From NCBI RefSeq assembly GCF_005405465.1, contig NZ_BJEC01000001.1, forward strand, positions 88,332 to 152,331: a stretch of 64,000 nt of DNA, given 5' to 3'. The stretch comes from Weissella thailandensis (GTDB taxonomy: Bacteria > Bacillota > Bacilli > Lactobacillales > Lactobacillaceae). The position numbers and the translations under genes are program-made. Positions 32,795 to 41,925 of this stretch are shown here, piece after piece (position 1 is the stretch's first letter; every line of letters starts with the position of its first letter). The notes beneath the pieces were generated by a model. That model was not told the DNA's origin, did not search any database, and was given only the letters and a program-made list of their open reading frames with translations.

Positions 32795-33909
32795 TGCAAC
32801 AAAAGAACACAGGTCATATTATTCTGAAATTTCTCGTTGTGTTCATTTTAATGGTTGCCAGCGTTTTCCTCTTAAGGAACAATGCAAGTTGGTATCAAGA
32901 GCCCATCGGGGAAGTCACGAGTGTTAAGCAATTGTCGTCTCAAACACTACAAGACCAATACGGTAATAAAATTAAACAGCATGATGAACGTGTGCGAGTC
33001 AAAATATTAAATACTGAGAAAAAGGACCAAAGTATTTCATTTAAAAATACTTATGACGATGCCATGGCTATTACACAACCATTACATCGTCATGATCAAG
33101 TATTCCTATCCAAGTCAGAAAACTCTTGGGGCCTAAAAAACTTTAAGCGGGATACTTTTTGGATACCTATTTTAATTCTAGTGATTGGTGTGCTACTCAT
33201 TACAACAGGAAAAGCTGGTATGATGATGACTATCTCACTTTTTGTAAATGTTGCGTTGTTCATTATCACAATATACCTAAACCTCATAACAAAGGATGCA
33301 AATATTTTTTGGCTATTTATCCTGTTTAGTCTCATTGCATCGGCAGTTACCCTGATGTTTGTTATGGGAGCCAAGAATCGCCTAACCTGGACTGTGCTAT
33401 TGACTGTAATGACATCAACTACAATCGCGATGTTAATCGGTGTGTTAGTATTTAATGTTACAAATGGAAAGGGGCTTCATTTTGAACTGATGTCCTTTAT
33501 TACTCAGTTGCCACAGCCAATGTTCTTATCAATGACACTTGTTGGTGTTCTTGGTGCCGTCATGGATGAAGCAACAGACATGATTGCAACCTTATTCAGT
33601 GTCGAGCGTGAACATCCCAATATGGGACTAAAGGAATTACTAGTTACAGGACGTCATGTCGGTCAAGAGATTTTTGGTGCCTTAAGTAATACATTGTTCT
33701 TAATCTTTATCGCCGAGCAAATTCCGATGGCCGTTTTGTATCTTAGAAATGGTAATAACTGGGGATTCACTTATACGATGAACCTTTCATTGGGGATGAT
33801 TCAAACATTAATTAGTGCCATTGGTATTGTCCTAACAGTACCAGCCGGTATTTTTTGGGTCTGGATTCTTCATAAACGACAACAAAAGAAGGCAGGTATC
33901 CAATCATGA
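32794..33909 (+). CDS. YibE/F-family membrane protein (first of a pair)
   Basis: A 371-residue membrane protein. One N-terminal segment (about 11-25) is followed by an extracytoplasmic domain of about 95 residues with a beta-barrel look (LQDQYGNKIKQHDERVRVKI) and then some seven membrane segments. Conserved family motifs are LVGVLGAVMDEATDMIATLF and HVGQEIFGALSNTLFLIFIA. The function of YibE/F proteins is not established. The gene is translationally coupled to dnaI and overlaps the next family member by 4 bases. Confidence 0.8.
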   Translation: MQQKNTGHIILKFLVVFILMVASVFLLRNNASWYQEPIGEVTSVKQLSSQTLQDQYGNKIKQHDERVRVKILNTEKKDQSISFKNTYDDAMAITQPLHRHDQVFLSKSENSWGLKNFKRDTFWIPILILVIGVLLITTGKAGMMMTISLFVNVALFIITIYLNLITKDANIFWLFILFSLIASAVTLMFVMGAKNRLTWTVLLTVMTSTTIAMLIGVLVFNVTNGKGLHFELMSFITQLPQPMFLSMTLVGVLGAVMDEATDMIATLFSVEREHPNMGLKELLVTGRHVGQEIFGALSNTLFLIFIAEQIPMAVLYLRNGNNWGFTYTMNLSLGMIQTLISAIGIVLTVPAGIFWVWILHKRQQKKAGIQS

Positions 33910-34682
33910 GTGTTTTGATGATGTTATCAGTTATTTTATTTGTCTTAATGTTAGCTATCGGTGGCATTAAGGGAATTGGTGCCTTTATTAGCTTGTGGAT
34001 TAGTTTTGCAATTATGGTCGTGATGATCGTATTGATCAGTTTCCAGTTTAATGCTTTCTGGGTTCTGCTTATTGGCGGTGCCAGCTTATTGACAGTAACT
34101 GTTTTAAGTGCCAGTGCTGATGAACGAACGACTGTAATTGCCCTAATTGCCAGTCTTATCGTGATGTTCATCTTATTAGCTGTCATTTTACCCACTGAGC
34201 AAATCACAATTGCACAAGGCTTTTCAGAAGAAAACTCCGAGGATTTAGAAGGCTTGTCGCTAGCAATTAATATTGACTTTGGTACATTAGGGATAGTTGC
34301 TGCACTATTAGCTACCTTAGGTGCAATTGCCGAGGCATCGGTTGCCATTGCAACAGGTATTGGTGAATTACTAAATAGTAAGCCATCGCTTAAGAATAAA
34401 GAATTAATTAATGTCGGGCAGATACTTGGGAAGCAAATAATCGGTACTGCTGTTAATACCGTACTCTTTGGATTTTTAGCAGACTTTCTGAGTTTAGCGG
34501 TATTGTTTAGTAAATTGAAGTACAGTTTTGTTGAAGTTATCAACTCAAAATTATTTACGTCATCAATGTTGTCACTTTTGTATGCGTTACTAGGTGTCAT
34601 CATTACGCTACCAATCACAATCGGTATCTTTTTGCTGTATCAAAAACACCAAAAAGTCGATTATAATAGGGAAGAGCTATGA
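33906..34682 (+). CDS. YibE/F-family membrane protein (second of a pair)
   Basis: A 258-residue, highly hydrophobic protein with about seven membrane segments. It shares the family motifs with its upstream neighbour: LATLGAIAEASVAIATGIGE and LGKQIIGTAVNTVLFGFLAD. It lacks the extracytoplasmic N-terminal domain. The two probably act as one complex; the transported substrate, if any, is unknown. It is the last gene of the mutM-coaE-dnaB-dnaI operon. Confidence 0.8.
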   Translation: MSVLMMLSVILFVLMLAIGGIKGIGAFISLWISFAIMVVMIVLISFQFNAFWVLLIGGASLLTVTVLSASADERTTVIALIASLIVMFILLAVILPTEQITIAQGFSEENSEDLEGLSLAINIDFGTLGIVAALLATLGAIAEASVAIATGIGELLNSKPSLKNKELINVGQILGKQIIGTAVNTVLFGFLADFLSLAVLFSKLKYSFVEVINSKLFTSSMLSLLYALLGVIITLPITIGIFLLYQKHQKVDYNREEL

Positions 34683-34697
34683 TTTATTAGAAAATCA

Positions 34698-34706
34698 TGG
34701 TATGAT
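34698..34706 (+). promoter_or_regulatory. Candidate extended -10 promoter of the two-component operon
   Basis: TGGTATGAT fits an extended -10 element, 68 bases before the response regulator ATG. An inverted repeat TGTCA/TGACA lies downstream (about 34718-34737) and could be a site for autoregulation. Confidence 0.4.
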
Positions 34707-34773
34707 TGGAGTAAATATGTCAGGATAATAAATGACATGATAGCCTGTAAGAAAGTAACCAGAGGTATAACGT

Positions 34774-35463
34774 ATGAGTAGTGTGCTTGTGATTGAAGAT
34801 GAAGAAAACTTGGCTCGTTTTGTTGAGCTAGAGCTACAACATGAGGGATATGATACCCATGTTGAAGATAATGGACGTAGTGGGTTAGACATCGCCTTAG
34901 CAAATGATTTTGATTTGATTTTGCTTGACTTAATGTTGCCAGAATTAAGTGGTTTAGAAGTTGCTCGTCGTTTACGTGAAGAAAAAAATACACCAATTAT
35001 CATGATGACAGCGCGTGATTCTGTTATTGATCGCGTATCAGGATTAGATTATGGTGCAGACGATTATGTTGTTAAGCCATTTGCAATAGAAGAACTATTA
35101 GCACGTGTTCGTGCACTACTTCGTCGCATTGACATTGAAACCGAAGAACACAGCACACATCAAAGTGTTGTTCGTTATCGTGATTTAACAGTTGAAAAAG
35201 AAAACCGAATTGCTCGTCTAGGCAATGAAATCATTAACTTGACGAAACGTGAATATGAACTATTGTTGATCCTAATGGAAAACATTAATGTTGTTCAATC
35301 ACGTGAAGAGTTACTTAAGAAGGTTTGGGGATATGATTCAGAAATCGAGACTAACGTTGTCGATGTTTATATCCGTTATCTTCGTAACAAAATTGATCAA
35401 CCTGATTCAAGAGCATCATATATCCAAACAGTTCGTGGTACTGGATACGTTATGCGCCAGTAA
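34774..35463 (+). CDS. OmpR-family response regulator, CovR/ArlR-like
   Basis: A 229-residue regulator. The receiver domain has the acidic pair in IEDEENLARF, the phosphoacceptor Asp 52 in LLDLMLPELSG, Thr in MMTARDS and the Lys in DDYVVKPFAIEELLARV. A winged-helix DNA-binding domain follows (LTKREYELLLILMENINVVQ and VDVYIRYLRNKID). The receiver is close in sequence to streptococcal CovR and staphylococcal ArlR, which control surface and stress genes. The sensor kinase gene follows 15 bases downstream. Confidence 0.9.
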   Translation: MSSVLVIEDEENLARFVELELQHEGYDTHVEDNGRSGLDIALANDFDLILLDLMLPELSGLEVARRLREEKNTPIIMMTARDSVIDRVSGLDYGADDYVVKPFAIEELLARVRALLRRIDIETEEHSTHQSVVRYRDLTVEKENRIARLGNEIINLTKREYELLLILMENINVVQSREELLKKVWGYDSEIETNVVDVYIRYLRNKIDQPDSRASYIQTVRGTGYVMRQ

Positions 35464-35478
35464 TTTGGAGGGACTTTA

Positions 35479-36957
35479 ATGGATAGGCAATCATCCGTTA
35501 TTAAAAAAACACCACAACGTAGAGGCCTTTCTTTAAAGTGGAAGTGGGCTCTCGGATCTGTTGCTGGTGTTTTTTTAATATTTATTATATTTACATGGTT
35601 TGTGATGCAGGCGTTCGCTACACAAATGATGGACACTGAAAAACAGCAAGTCTCGAGTTCGCTAAATGCTGTAACTAATCGACTAGAACACATTAATGAA
35701 TCTCAGATGTTGCCTGCTGAAATTGATAAATTGTTACGTCCAGACAGTACTAATTTTGATCAGGTAGTCAACGATCCTGTCCTTCAGCAAATTGCTCGAA
35801 AAGATTATACAGTCCGTGTGTACAATGAAAATGGTACCCAAATATACCCAGAAAAAGGTGCCAAAATAGCGTTTCATGAAACAAAGAAACGAGTTATTAA
35901 AACAGAGCGTGTTCAAGGTGTAAAGATGTTAGTAGGTCGTGAGGAATTGCGTGATGATAATCATCAGATTATCGGGCACGTTACTGTTGAAAATCATTTA
36001 ACTGGCTACCATAAAACCTTTAACCGAGTCTATGCAATAATCGCCATTCTAATTGTATTAGGGCTATTTCTCATAGCATTATGGGGGTACTGGTTATCTG
36101 GTTTCTTCTTACGGCCAATTGACAATATCAAAAAGACCGTCGACACAATCAACCGTGACCCACAAGCTCAGGTACGTGTGGTAAATGAAGAACGTACACC
36201 TGACGAACTAACCGATCTATCAAATTTGTTAAATACGATGCTAGATCGCATGCAACGATTTATCTTACAGCAGCATCAATTCGTGGAAGATGTTTCTCAT
36301 GAATTGCGAACACCTGTTGCCATTGTAAAAGGTCATATGGAGTTACTAAACCGTTGGGGAAAAGATGATCCAAAGGTATTAGATGAGTCAATCACTGCAT
36401 CGTTGAAAGAGATTAGCAGAATGGAAGTTCTCGTATCTGAGATGTTAGACTTAACTCGTGCTGACCAAGTAGAATTAACTTTCCGCGATGGTGACACTGA
36501 TGCACAAGAATTGATAAATGGTATTTATACTAACTTTAAGATGATTCATCCAGATTTCACATTTCTAATTGATGATGACTTAAAAGGCCCCACAATTGTT
36601 AACATGAATCGCGATCATCTTGAGCAAATATTGATTATTTTGTCGGATAATGCTGTGAAATATAGTCAGGAACGCAAAGAAATTCATTTTGCTGCATCTC
36701 GTTCAGGAAATGTTGTTGAGCTAGCTGTGCAGGACTTTGGTGAAGGAATCAACCCTGAAGATGCAAGCCATGTCTTTGACAGATTCTATCGTGTTGATAA
36801 AGCACGATCTCGTAAACAAGGTGGTAATGGTTTGGGGTTGAGTATTGCTCAAAAACTGGTTGAAGGCTATGGTGGTCATATTCAACTTGAATCAGCAATT
36901 GGACAAGGTTCAATTTTCAGAATTACGTTACCAATAAAGCAAAAAGATCAAAATTAA
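35479..36957 (+). CDS. Sensor histidine kinase, CovS/ArlS-like
   Basis: A 492-residue kinase. Two membrane segments (about 28-50 and 186-210) enclose an extracytoplasmic sensor domain of about 135 residues. A HAMP linker follows, then HisKA with the phosphorylated His 274 in DVSHELRTP, and the HATPase domain with NAVKYS, DFGEGI and GNGLGLSIA. It phosphorylates the regulator encoded upstream. The sensed signal cannot be read from the sequence. Confidence 0.93.
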   Translation: MDRQSSVIKKTPQRRGLSLKWKWALGSVAGVFLIFIIFTWFVMQAFATQMMDTEKQQVSSSLNAVTNRLEHINESQMLPAEIDKLLRPDSTNFDQVVNDPVLQQIARKDYTVRVYNENGTQIYPEKGAKIAFHETKKRVIKTERVQGVKMLVGREELRDDNHQIIGHVTVENHLTGYHKTFNRVYAIIAILIVLGLFLIALWGYWLSGFFLRPIDNIKKTVDTINRDPQAQVRVVNEERTPDELTDLSNLLNTMLDRMQRFILQQHQFVEDVSHELRTPVAIVKGHMELLNRWGKDDPKVLDESITASLKEISRMEVLVSEMLDLTRADQVELTFRDGDTDAQELINGIYTNFKMIHPDFTFLIDDDLKGPTIVNMNRDHLEQILIILSDNAVKYSQERKEIHFAASRSGNVVELAVQDFGEGINPEDASHVFDRFYRVDKARSRKQGGNGLGLSIAQKLVEGYGGHIQLESAIGQGSIFRITLPIKQKDQN

Positions 36958-36959
36958 AG

Positions 36960-37022
36960 AAAAAAGTAGGGCAGGATAGTGACAGAAGCAAGATTTCTTA
37001 TCTCTATTTAACCTACTTTTTT
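36960..37022 (+). terminator. Probable terminator after the sensor kinase gene
   Basis: AAAAAGTAGG (36961-36970) pairs with CCTACTTTTT (37012-37021) across a 41-base loop, and a short T-run follows. The long loop makes it weaker than a normal terminator. Confidence 0.45.
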
Positions 37023-37041
37023 ATTGCGAAGGATAACTAAT

Positions 37042-38043
37042 ATGATTATAAAACACGTCATTTTACACGTTTTAGATAAAAATAGCGGTAATTTGATTGC
37101 TTCTCAAAATGAATTGGATTTAAATCAACCCAATTTACATGAATACATTGAAAAGTTAATTGAAAAATTTGGAAATAGTGACTACAAAGTCGGTCAATTG
37201 ACCGACAATGATGCAATTGGTTCGATTGTATCAGATAACGACACACGTTCGTTTTCTGAAAAAGCAACATTCTTAGCTGAACAGTTGTTTGATATTATTT
37301 CTCCAAGCGAATCGATCCCTGCTGGTGATTTACTAGTTGTTGAATTTTCAGAAGGAGAAGATGACTTTTTCGGTATCTTGAAATTAAATTTCACGCCAAG
37401 ATACACGCATGCTGTTGAATATCAGGATGATAAGTTAATCAATAATCTGGTATTAAATCAAGCGGTGTTACCGGCTGCTACTCAGACAGTCGATGAGGGT
37501 GTCATCATTAATTTAATGTCTGGTACTTATAGATTAATCGAGAAACGTTATTTGATTGACGGCCATCGTGTTAATTATTTTTCAGAAAAGTTTTTGCAAC
37601 TTTCACCAGAAAATTCAACCAAAGATAATATCCAGGTGATTAAACAGGCTGTTAAATCAGTGGCTGGTAAGTTTGATCTACCTGAACATGAAGTCTTAGC
37701 GGATACACAAAACTCCATTTTTGATACTGTTCAAGATGATGGTGAAATTAATACTGCTGCGATTGCTGAATCGGTCTTTAACGGGAATACTTCAGCACAG
37801 CAGGCATATCAAGAGATTATCGATAATAAACATTTGAACACAGATATTAGTGTGCCAAACACTGAGAAAATTGAAAAGAAATACCGCTTACAACGTTTTA
37901 AACTTGATTCAGGTATTGAAATATCTATTCCAATGGATATTTATCAAGACAAAAACAAAGTTGAATTTATTAACAAACCAGATGGTACGATGTCGCTAGT
38001 TATTAAAGACATTGAATCAGTTATTAATAAATTTAACTCATAA
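37042..38043 (+). CDS. 37-kDa nucleoid-associated protein family (NdpA/YejK-like)
   Basis: A 333-residue protein resembling the nucleoid-associated NA37 family: KHVILHVLDKNSGNLIASQN at the start, FFGILKLNFTPRYTHAVEYQ near residue 120, and the C-terminal block RLQRFKLDSGIEISIPMDIY. ATG 37042 is chosen over an in-frame TTG at 37024 because GAAGGA lies before it. In other bacteria these proteins associate with the nucleoid; their exact role is not settled. It stands alone between the two-component system and yidC. Confidence 0.8.
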   Translation: MIIKHVILHVLDKNSGNLIASQNELDLNQPNLHEYIEKLIEKFGNSDYKVGQLTDNDAIGSIVSDNDTRSFSEKATFLAEQLFDIISPSESIPAGDLLVVEFSEGEDDFFGILKLNFTPRYTHAVEYQDDKLINNLVLNQAVLPAATQTVDEGVIINLMSGTYRLIEKRYLIDGHRVNYFSEKFLQLSPENSTKDNIQVIKQAVKSVAGKFDLPEHEVLADTQNSIFDTVQDDGEINTAAIAESVFNGNTSAQQAYQEIIDNKHLNTDISVPNTEKIEKKYRLQRFKLDSGIEISIPMDIYQDKNKVEFINKPDGTMSLVIKDIESVINKFNS

Positions 38044-38075
38044 TTTTATCCTAAATTTTAGGACTAATTAAAGAA

Positions 38076-38106
38076 TTACAACATATATTATGTTTCGTGA
38101 TATAAT
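38076..38106 (+). promoter_or_regulatory. Candidate promoter of yidC
   Basis: TATAAT at 38101-38106 with TTACAA at 38076-38081 as a poor -35 box, spaced 19 bases. It lies 41 bases before the ATG. Confidence 0.45.
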
Positions 38107-38146
38107 TATTACTTGAAAAAATGAAATAGGTAGGATGACATACTCC

Positions 38147-39100
38147 ATGAAAATTAAAGGTTTAACACCAATATTATTAATCGTGCTAGTCGTTTTGTTC
38201 GTTACGGGACACGCAGATTTCCTGAAGGGTCCTTTGGCTGACTTTATGAGCTGGTCAGAATCAACAATTGGGGGAGTAAATGCAGTTGGCTGGTCAATTA
38301 TTATTTTGACTTTGGTAGTACGATTGATTTTGTTACCAATGATGGTACATCAACAACGTAATGCCACGATTCAGCAAGAAAAGATGCGTTTACTGCAACC
38401 ACAACTAAAAAAGGTGCAAGATGCACAAAAAAATGCGCAAACGCAAGAAGAACAAATGTTAGCTTCACAAGCAATGATGACAATCTATCGTGAAAATAAT
38501 GTCTCTTTGCTAGGTGGTATGAACTTTGCAACATTGATTATTCAATGGCCAGTATTTATGGGTCTATATGCAGCCATTAGAACTTCTAATGACATTGCTA
38601 ATGCGTCATTCTTTGGTATTAGCCTTTCATCACATGCGCCTGTCCTAGCAATTGCTACGGCTATTGCATATGGTGTCCAAGCATATCTATCGATGATTGG
38701 TATTCCTGCAGAGCAAAAGAAACAGATGCAAATGATGATGTATGTTATGCCAATTATGATGTTGTTCATGACTTGGGTAACTAACGCTGGTATTGCGTTA
38801 TACTTCTTTGCTGGTGCATTAGTTATGATTTTGCAAACATTGATTATCATTGTTTGGCGTCCAAAGCTAAAAGCACAAGTTGCTGAAACATTTGAAGTTA
38901 AAGATGTCGCTGATGATGCTTTAGCTGGCAAGATTAAGTCAAAGCCCACAGGAAAGTTTGCTGAAGCTATGCAAGCTGCTCAAGAGCAGCAACAACAGCA
39001 ACAGCAGGGTGCTGATCGTAAGGATATTACTAAATCAACGCAAGAGCGTCAGAGTAACTCAAAAGGCGGTCGTAACGCTGGTAAACAACAACGAAAATAA
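38147..39100 (+). CDS. yidC: Membrane protein insertase YidC/Oxa1 family
   Basis: A 317-residue protein with five membrane segments in the Oxa1 pattern: one near the N-terminus (6-24), then AVGWSIIILTLVVRLILLPM with the conserved inner Arg, a basic coiled cytoplasmic loop, FATLIIQWPVFMGLYAAI, and two further segments. The C-terminus is a Gln-rich, basic tail (EQQQQQQQGADRKDITKS). It inserts membrane proteins with or without SecYEG. The N-terminus has no lipobox cysteine, unlike many Gram-positive homologues. ATG 38147 is preferred over 38135 because AGGTAGG abuts the latter. Confidence 0.92.
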   Translation: MKIKGLTPILLIVLVVLFVTGHADFLKGPLADFMSWSESTIGGVNAVGWSIIILTLVVRLILLPMMVHQQRNATIQQEKMRLLQPQLKKVQDAQKNAQTQEEQMLASQAMMTIYRENNVSLLGGMNFATLIIQWPVFMGLYAAIRTSNDIANASFFGISLSSHAPVLAIATAIAYGVQAYLSMIGIPAEQKKQMQMMMYVMPIMMLFMTWVTNAGIALYFFAGALVMILQTLIIIVWRPKLKAQVAETFEVKDVADDALAGKIKSKPTGKFAEAMQAAQEQQQQQQQGADRKDITKSTQERQSNSKGGRNAGKQQRK

Positions 39101-39101
39101 C

Positions 39102-39148
39102 ATAATAAAAAGACTTGATGGCATACATTCATCAAGTCTTTTTATTAT
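39102..39148. terminator. Bidirectional terminator between yidC and the TetR gene
   Basis: A 19-bp perfect stem (39102-39120 with 39130-39148) around a 9-base loop, with A-run and T-run on either side. It serves the convergent yidC and TetR genes. Confidence 0.85.
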
Positions 39149-39702
39149 GGTTGAATATTTGCATGTTGCGCAGTTGTCATTTCATTGGCGATTTCTACCA
39201 TTTGATCAATCGATTCATGGGCACCAGTTGCAATCCAACGAATAGCTAATGCAAGCATACCAGATGCAGTAAAGTCAGAAACGTAATCAATTGAACGATT
39301 GAAAGAAACCTTACTTTGCAGTAATTCGGCATATAATCCGTGTAGAATATCACGTAATGGTGGGTAGAACTGTTCACGTAAACCAGCATTAAGCAAGACA
39401 GCGATAGCGATACCATTCGCTTTGACAAAGCCAAAAAATGCTCGTGAAATTTCATTAGTATCTAGGGGTAATGAAGCAGCCTCTGTTTCAAAATCTTGCG
39501 TTAATTGGACAACAATAGCTTTAATGACTGCTTCTTTTGTACCAAAGTGGCGATAGAAAGCCATCCGTGACACGCCTGCCTTACGGGTGATCTCGGTAAC
39601 CGCAAGTTGGTCATAGGATTGACTTTGCAACAATGTCAGCGTTGCGTCAATGATTTGTTCGTCAGTTTTTTGACGAATGCTTTCTGTTAACATATTTTTC
39701 AT
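39145..39702 (-). CDS. TetR/AcrR-family transcriptional regulator
   Basis: A 185-residue regulator. The N-terminal helix-turn-helix is AVTEITRKAGVSRMAFYRHF followed by GTKEAVI (about residues 34-62). The C-terminal ligand domain has no feature that gives the ligand. It lies downstream of the isoprenoid genes on the same strand, with 108 bases in between, so it may have its own promoter. Target genes are unknown; a direct role in isoprenoid control is only a possibility. Confidence 0.88.
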   Translation of the reverse strand: MKNMLTESIRQKTDEQIIDATLTLLQSQSYDQLAVTEITRKAGVSRMAFYRHFGTKEAVIKAIVVQLTQDFETEAASLPLDTNEISRAFFGFVKANGIAIAVLLNAGLREQFYPPLRDILHGLYAELLQSKVSFNRSIDYVSDFTASGMLALAIRWIATGAHESIDQMVEIANEMTTAQHANIQP

Positions 39703-39766
39703 ATCTTAATTCTACGCCTTTGCATGTAAATTAGGTGACAGATTAGATAAATTGAAGATTCATTTT

Positions 39767-39786
39767 AAAGGTTTAAGAAAACCTTT
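39767..39786 (-). terminator. Possible terminator after the isoprenoid operon
   Basis: AAAGGTTT (39767-39774) pairs with AAACCTTT (39779-39786) around a 4-base loop, just past the fni stop on the minus strand. The T-run is poor. Confidence 0.35.
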
Positions 39787-39810
39787 GCAAACACTACCAA
39801 AACGTTAAAT

Positions 39811-40851
39811 TTATAATTTCCGTTGATTTTTGTAATTTTGAAGTTCTGTTGAGAGAACATAGGGGACATTGACCAAATCATCTGCAGAACGTGCCCCAAC
39901 AAGCGCATACAATTCAGTCAATTGCTGTTGCCAATGTGTAATTTCATTGACTAGACCAGCTGTACCATCTTGAAGAGTTGTGTGAAGAAAGTGTCCCGCA
40001 ATTCCAACGGCTTTAGCACCTAATATCTGTGCTTTAAGTATATCTAATGGGTTTTGAATACCACCAGTTGCAAAAATAGTTGGTTTTTGTTTGAGAGACT
40101 GTGCTTCCAATAAACTTTCGGCCGTTGTTTGACCCCAATCATATAGGAAGTCATAGTTAAAATCTTTATCTCGGTACCGACGATTTTCAATAACAGCAAA
40201 ATTTGTACCTGAGCGTCCGCCTAAGTTAACGTATTTTGCACCACAATTATACAATTTTTTAATAGTTGCCGCGTCCATACCAAAACCGACTTCTTTAATA
40301 ATAACGGGCACTGAAACTGTTTGAATAATGTCAATGATGTTATCAAGCCATAAGAAGTTTTGATCACCCTCGGGCATAACAACTTCCTGCGCCACGTTAA
40401 CATGGACTTCAAGGGCATTAGCACCAATCATCTCAACAACTTGTTGCGCTGACCGTGCTGTATGGCCTGCACCAATATTGGCCATAATAAATCCATCGGG
40501 ATTTACTTTACGGGCGATGGTGAAGGTTTCGATAGCATGAGGATCTTTTAAAGCCACGCTCTGAGAACCAACGGCCATTGCGATACCTGTTTCCTTAGCT
40601 GCCTCTGCCAGTTGTTCATTAATTCGACCGGTACGAGTACTACCACCAGTCATTGCTTCAATGTAAAAAGGGGTAGCAAAATTAAATTTTGCATCCCTAA
40701 TCGTTGTTGAAACATCACTAATTTTTATCTCTGGTAAGCTTTGGTGAATCAGGCGAACTTGTTCTAATGATGACACCGGTTGCTGCCTGCGATATTCTGC
40801 TTCAGCCAATGCCAGATGTTCATCTTTACGATGTGCGTGCGCTGATTCCAT
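39811..40851 (-). CDS. fni: Type 2 isopentenyl-diphosphate isomerase
   Basis: A 346-residue FMN enzyme of normal length: READ-like start HRKDEHLALAEAEYR, substrate and flavin segments FYIEAMTGGSTRTGRINEQL, LEVHVNVAQEVVMPEGD, NLGGRSGTNFAVIENRR and the phosphate-binding IFATGGIQNPLDILKA. It interconverts IPP and DMAPP. It is the last gene of the mevalonate operon, 6 bases after mvaK2. Confidence 0.95.
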   Translation of the reverse strand: MESAHAHRKDEHLALAEAEYRRQQPVSSLEQVRLIHQSLPEIKISDVSTTIRDAKFNFATPFYIEAMTGGSTRTGRINEQLAEAAKETGIAMAVGSQSVALKDPHAIETFTIARKVNPDGFIMANIGAGHTARSAQQVVEMIGANALEVHVNVAQEVVMPEGDQNFLWLDNIIDIIQTVSVPVIIKEVGFGMDAATIKKLYNCGAKYVNLGGRSGTNFAVIENRRYRDKDFNYDFLYDWGQTTAESLLEAQSLKQKPTIFATGGIQNPLDILKAQILGAKAVGIAGHFLHTTLQDGTAGLVNEITHWQQQLTELYALVGARSADDLVNVPYVLSTELQNYKNQRKL

Positions 40852-40857
40852 AATACT

Positions 40858-41925
40858 TTATTCTCCTAATGATGCAATTTTTAATGGCAAAGGAATAATT
40901 CCTTCATCACGCCAATTTTGACGAAGCTGGTCAGCTTTTTCAGCATCGTCTGTGACAGAAATAACATTATCACCACCACCAGCTCCTGAAACCTTTGCTG
41001 GAATACCAACAAGTGTGGCTGTAAAAATAGCGTTTGATAAATTCTCCGTCAAATAGTTAATACCCACACGTTGCGTATAATCCATTAAGAAAGTTAGATT
41101 ATAAAAAATGTTGGCATCGATTAACGAATAATCTTTATTACTGATACCCAGGCTAATTTCCGCAATAATGTCTTTCGTATTTAACGCTAACATTTCTTTA
41201 GCTTTCGCCTGTTCTTCTGCGGATACTGCATTAAGTAATTTCTGAGTATCGGCAACTTCTCCAGTCCAACCAACCAAAAGTTGCCATTCTGATGGCCAAG
41301 TTAATTGTTTAATCTCTAAGTATGGCCAAGAAGTATTTATTATTGTCTGATAATCAGTATCTTGTTGCAGCAACTGCTTAACAAAATTATCATCAAACTT
41401 ACGATAGACGATCATCCCACCATAAGTTGCGACAGCTATATCTCCCATTGAACCCTTATCAAAGTGGGGGAGACTTAACATAATTATCGCACCAAGTTTA
41501 AATTGTTGTTCCTTAGTCATACTAATATCAAACAACTTATGAAACGCCTTAATAATCGACATGACGACAGCAGCTGAAGAACCTAATCCTAGTTTTTTGC
41601 CCTCAAAAGTAAGGTCACTTGTGAGAGTTACTTTAATACCAGATAAGTTCTTGACGTCATTCATATGGCATTTATACAGTACTTGAATTGTCCGTACAAC
41701 CAATTCCCAGTCATCTGGACAAGATACTTGTTCCAATTGCTCTATTGAAACAGTAAATTTTCCTAACTGATCACTATTTAATTGAATTTCCTGAATATCA
41801 AGGCCTTCAACCGTGGCTGTAACGTACTTATCAACGGCAAAAACAATTGCACTTTGATTTGGTAGAGTAATTGCGTATTCACCAGCAAGGTATAATTTAC
41901 CTGGCGCTTGAGCAGTTGCTATCAT
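40858..41925 (-). CDS. mvaK2: Phosphomevalonate kinase
   Basis: A 355-residue GHMP kinase. It opens with ATAQAPGKLYLAGEYAITLP, has the phosphate-binding motif KLGLGSSAAVVMSI near residue 113 and the C-terminal GAGGGDNVIS. It makes mevalonate diphosphate. It overlaps mvaD by 4 bases, so the genes are translationally coupled. Confidence 0.95.
   Translation of the reverse strand: MIATAQAPGKLYLAGEYAITLPNQSAIVFAVDKYVTATVEGLDIQEIQLNSDQLGKFTVSIEQLEQVSCPDDWELVVRTIQVLYKCHMNDVKNLSGIKVTLTSDLTFEGKKLGLGSSAAVVMSIIKAFHKLFDISMTKEQQFKLGAIIMLSLPHFDKGSMGDIAVATYGGMIVYRKFDDNFVKQLLQQDTDYQTIINTSWPYLEIKQLTWPSEWQLLVGWTGEVADTQKLLNAVSAEEQAKAKEMLALNTKDIIAEISLGISNKDYSLIDANIFYNLTFLMDYTQRVGINYLTENLSNAIFTATLVGIPAKVSGAGGGDNVISVTDDAEKADQLRQNWRDEGIIPLPLKIASLGE

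Noticed and set aside
33812-34618. Open frame of 268 codons on the minus strand
   Set aside because: Antisense shadow of the second YibE/F membrane protein; the product has no recognisable features.
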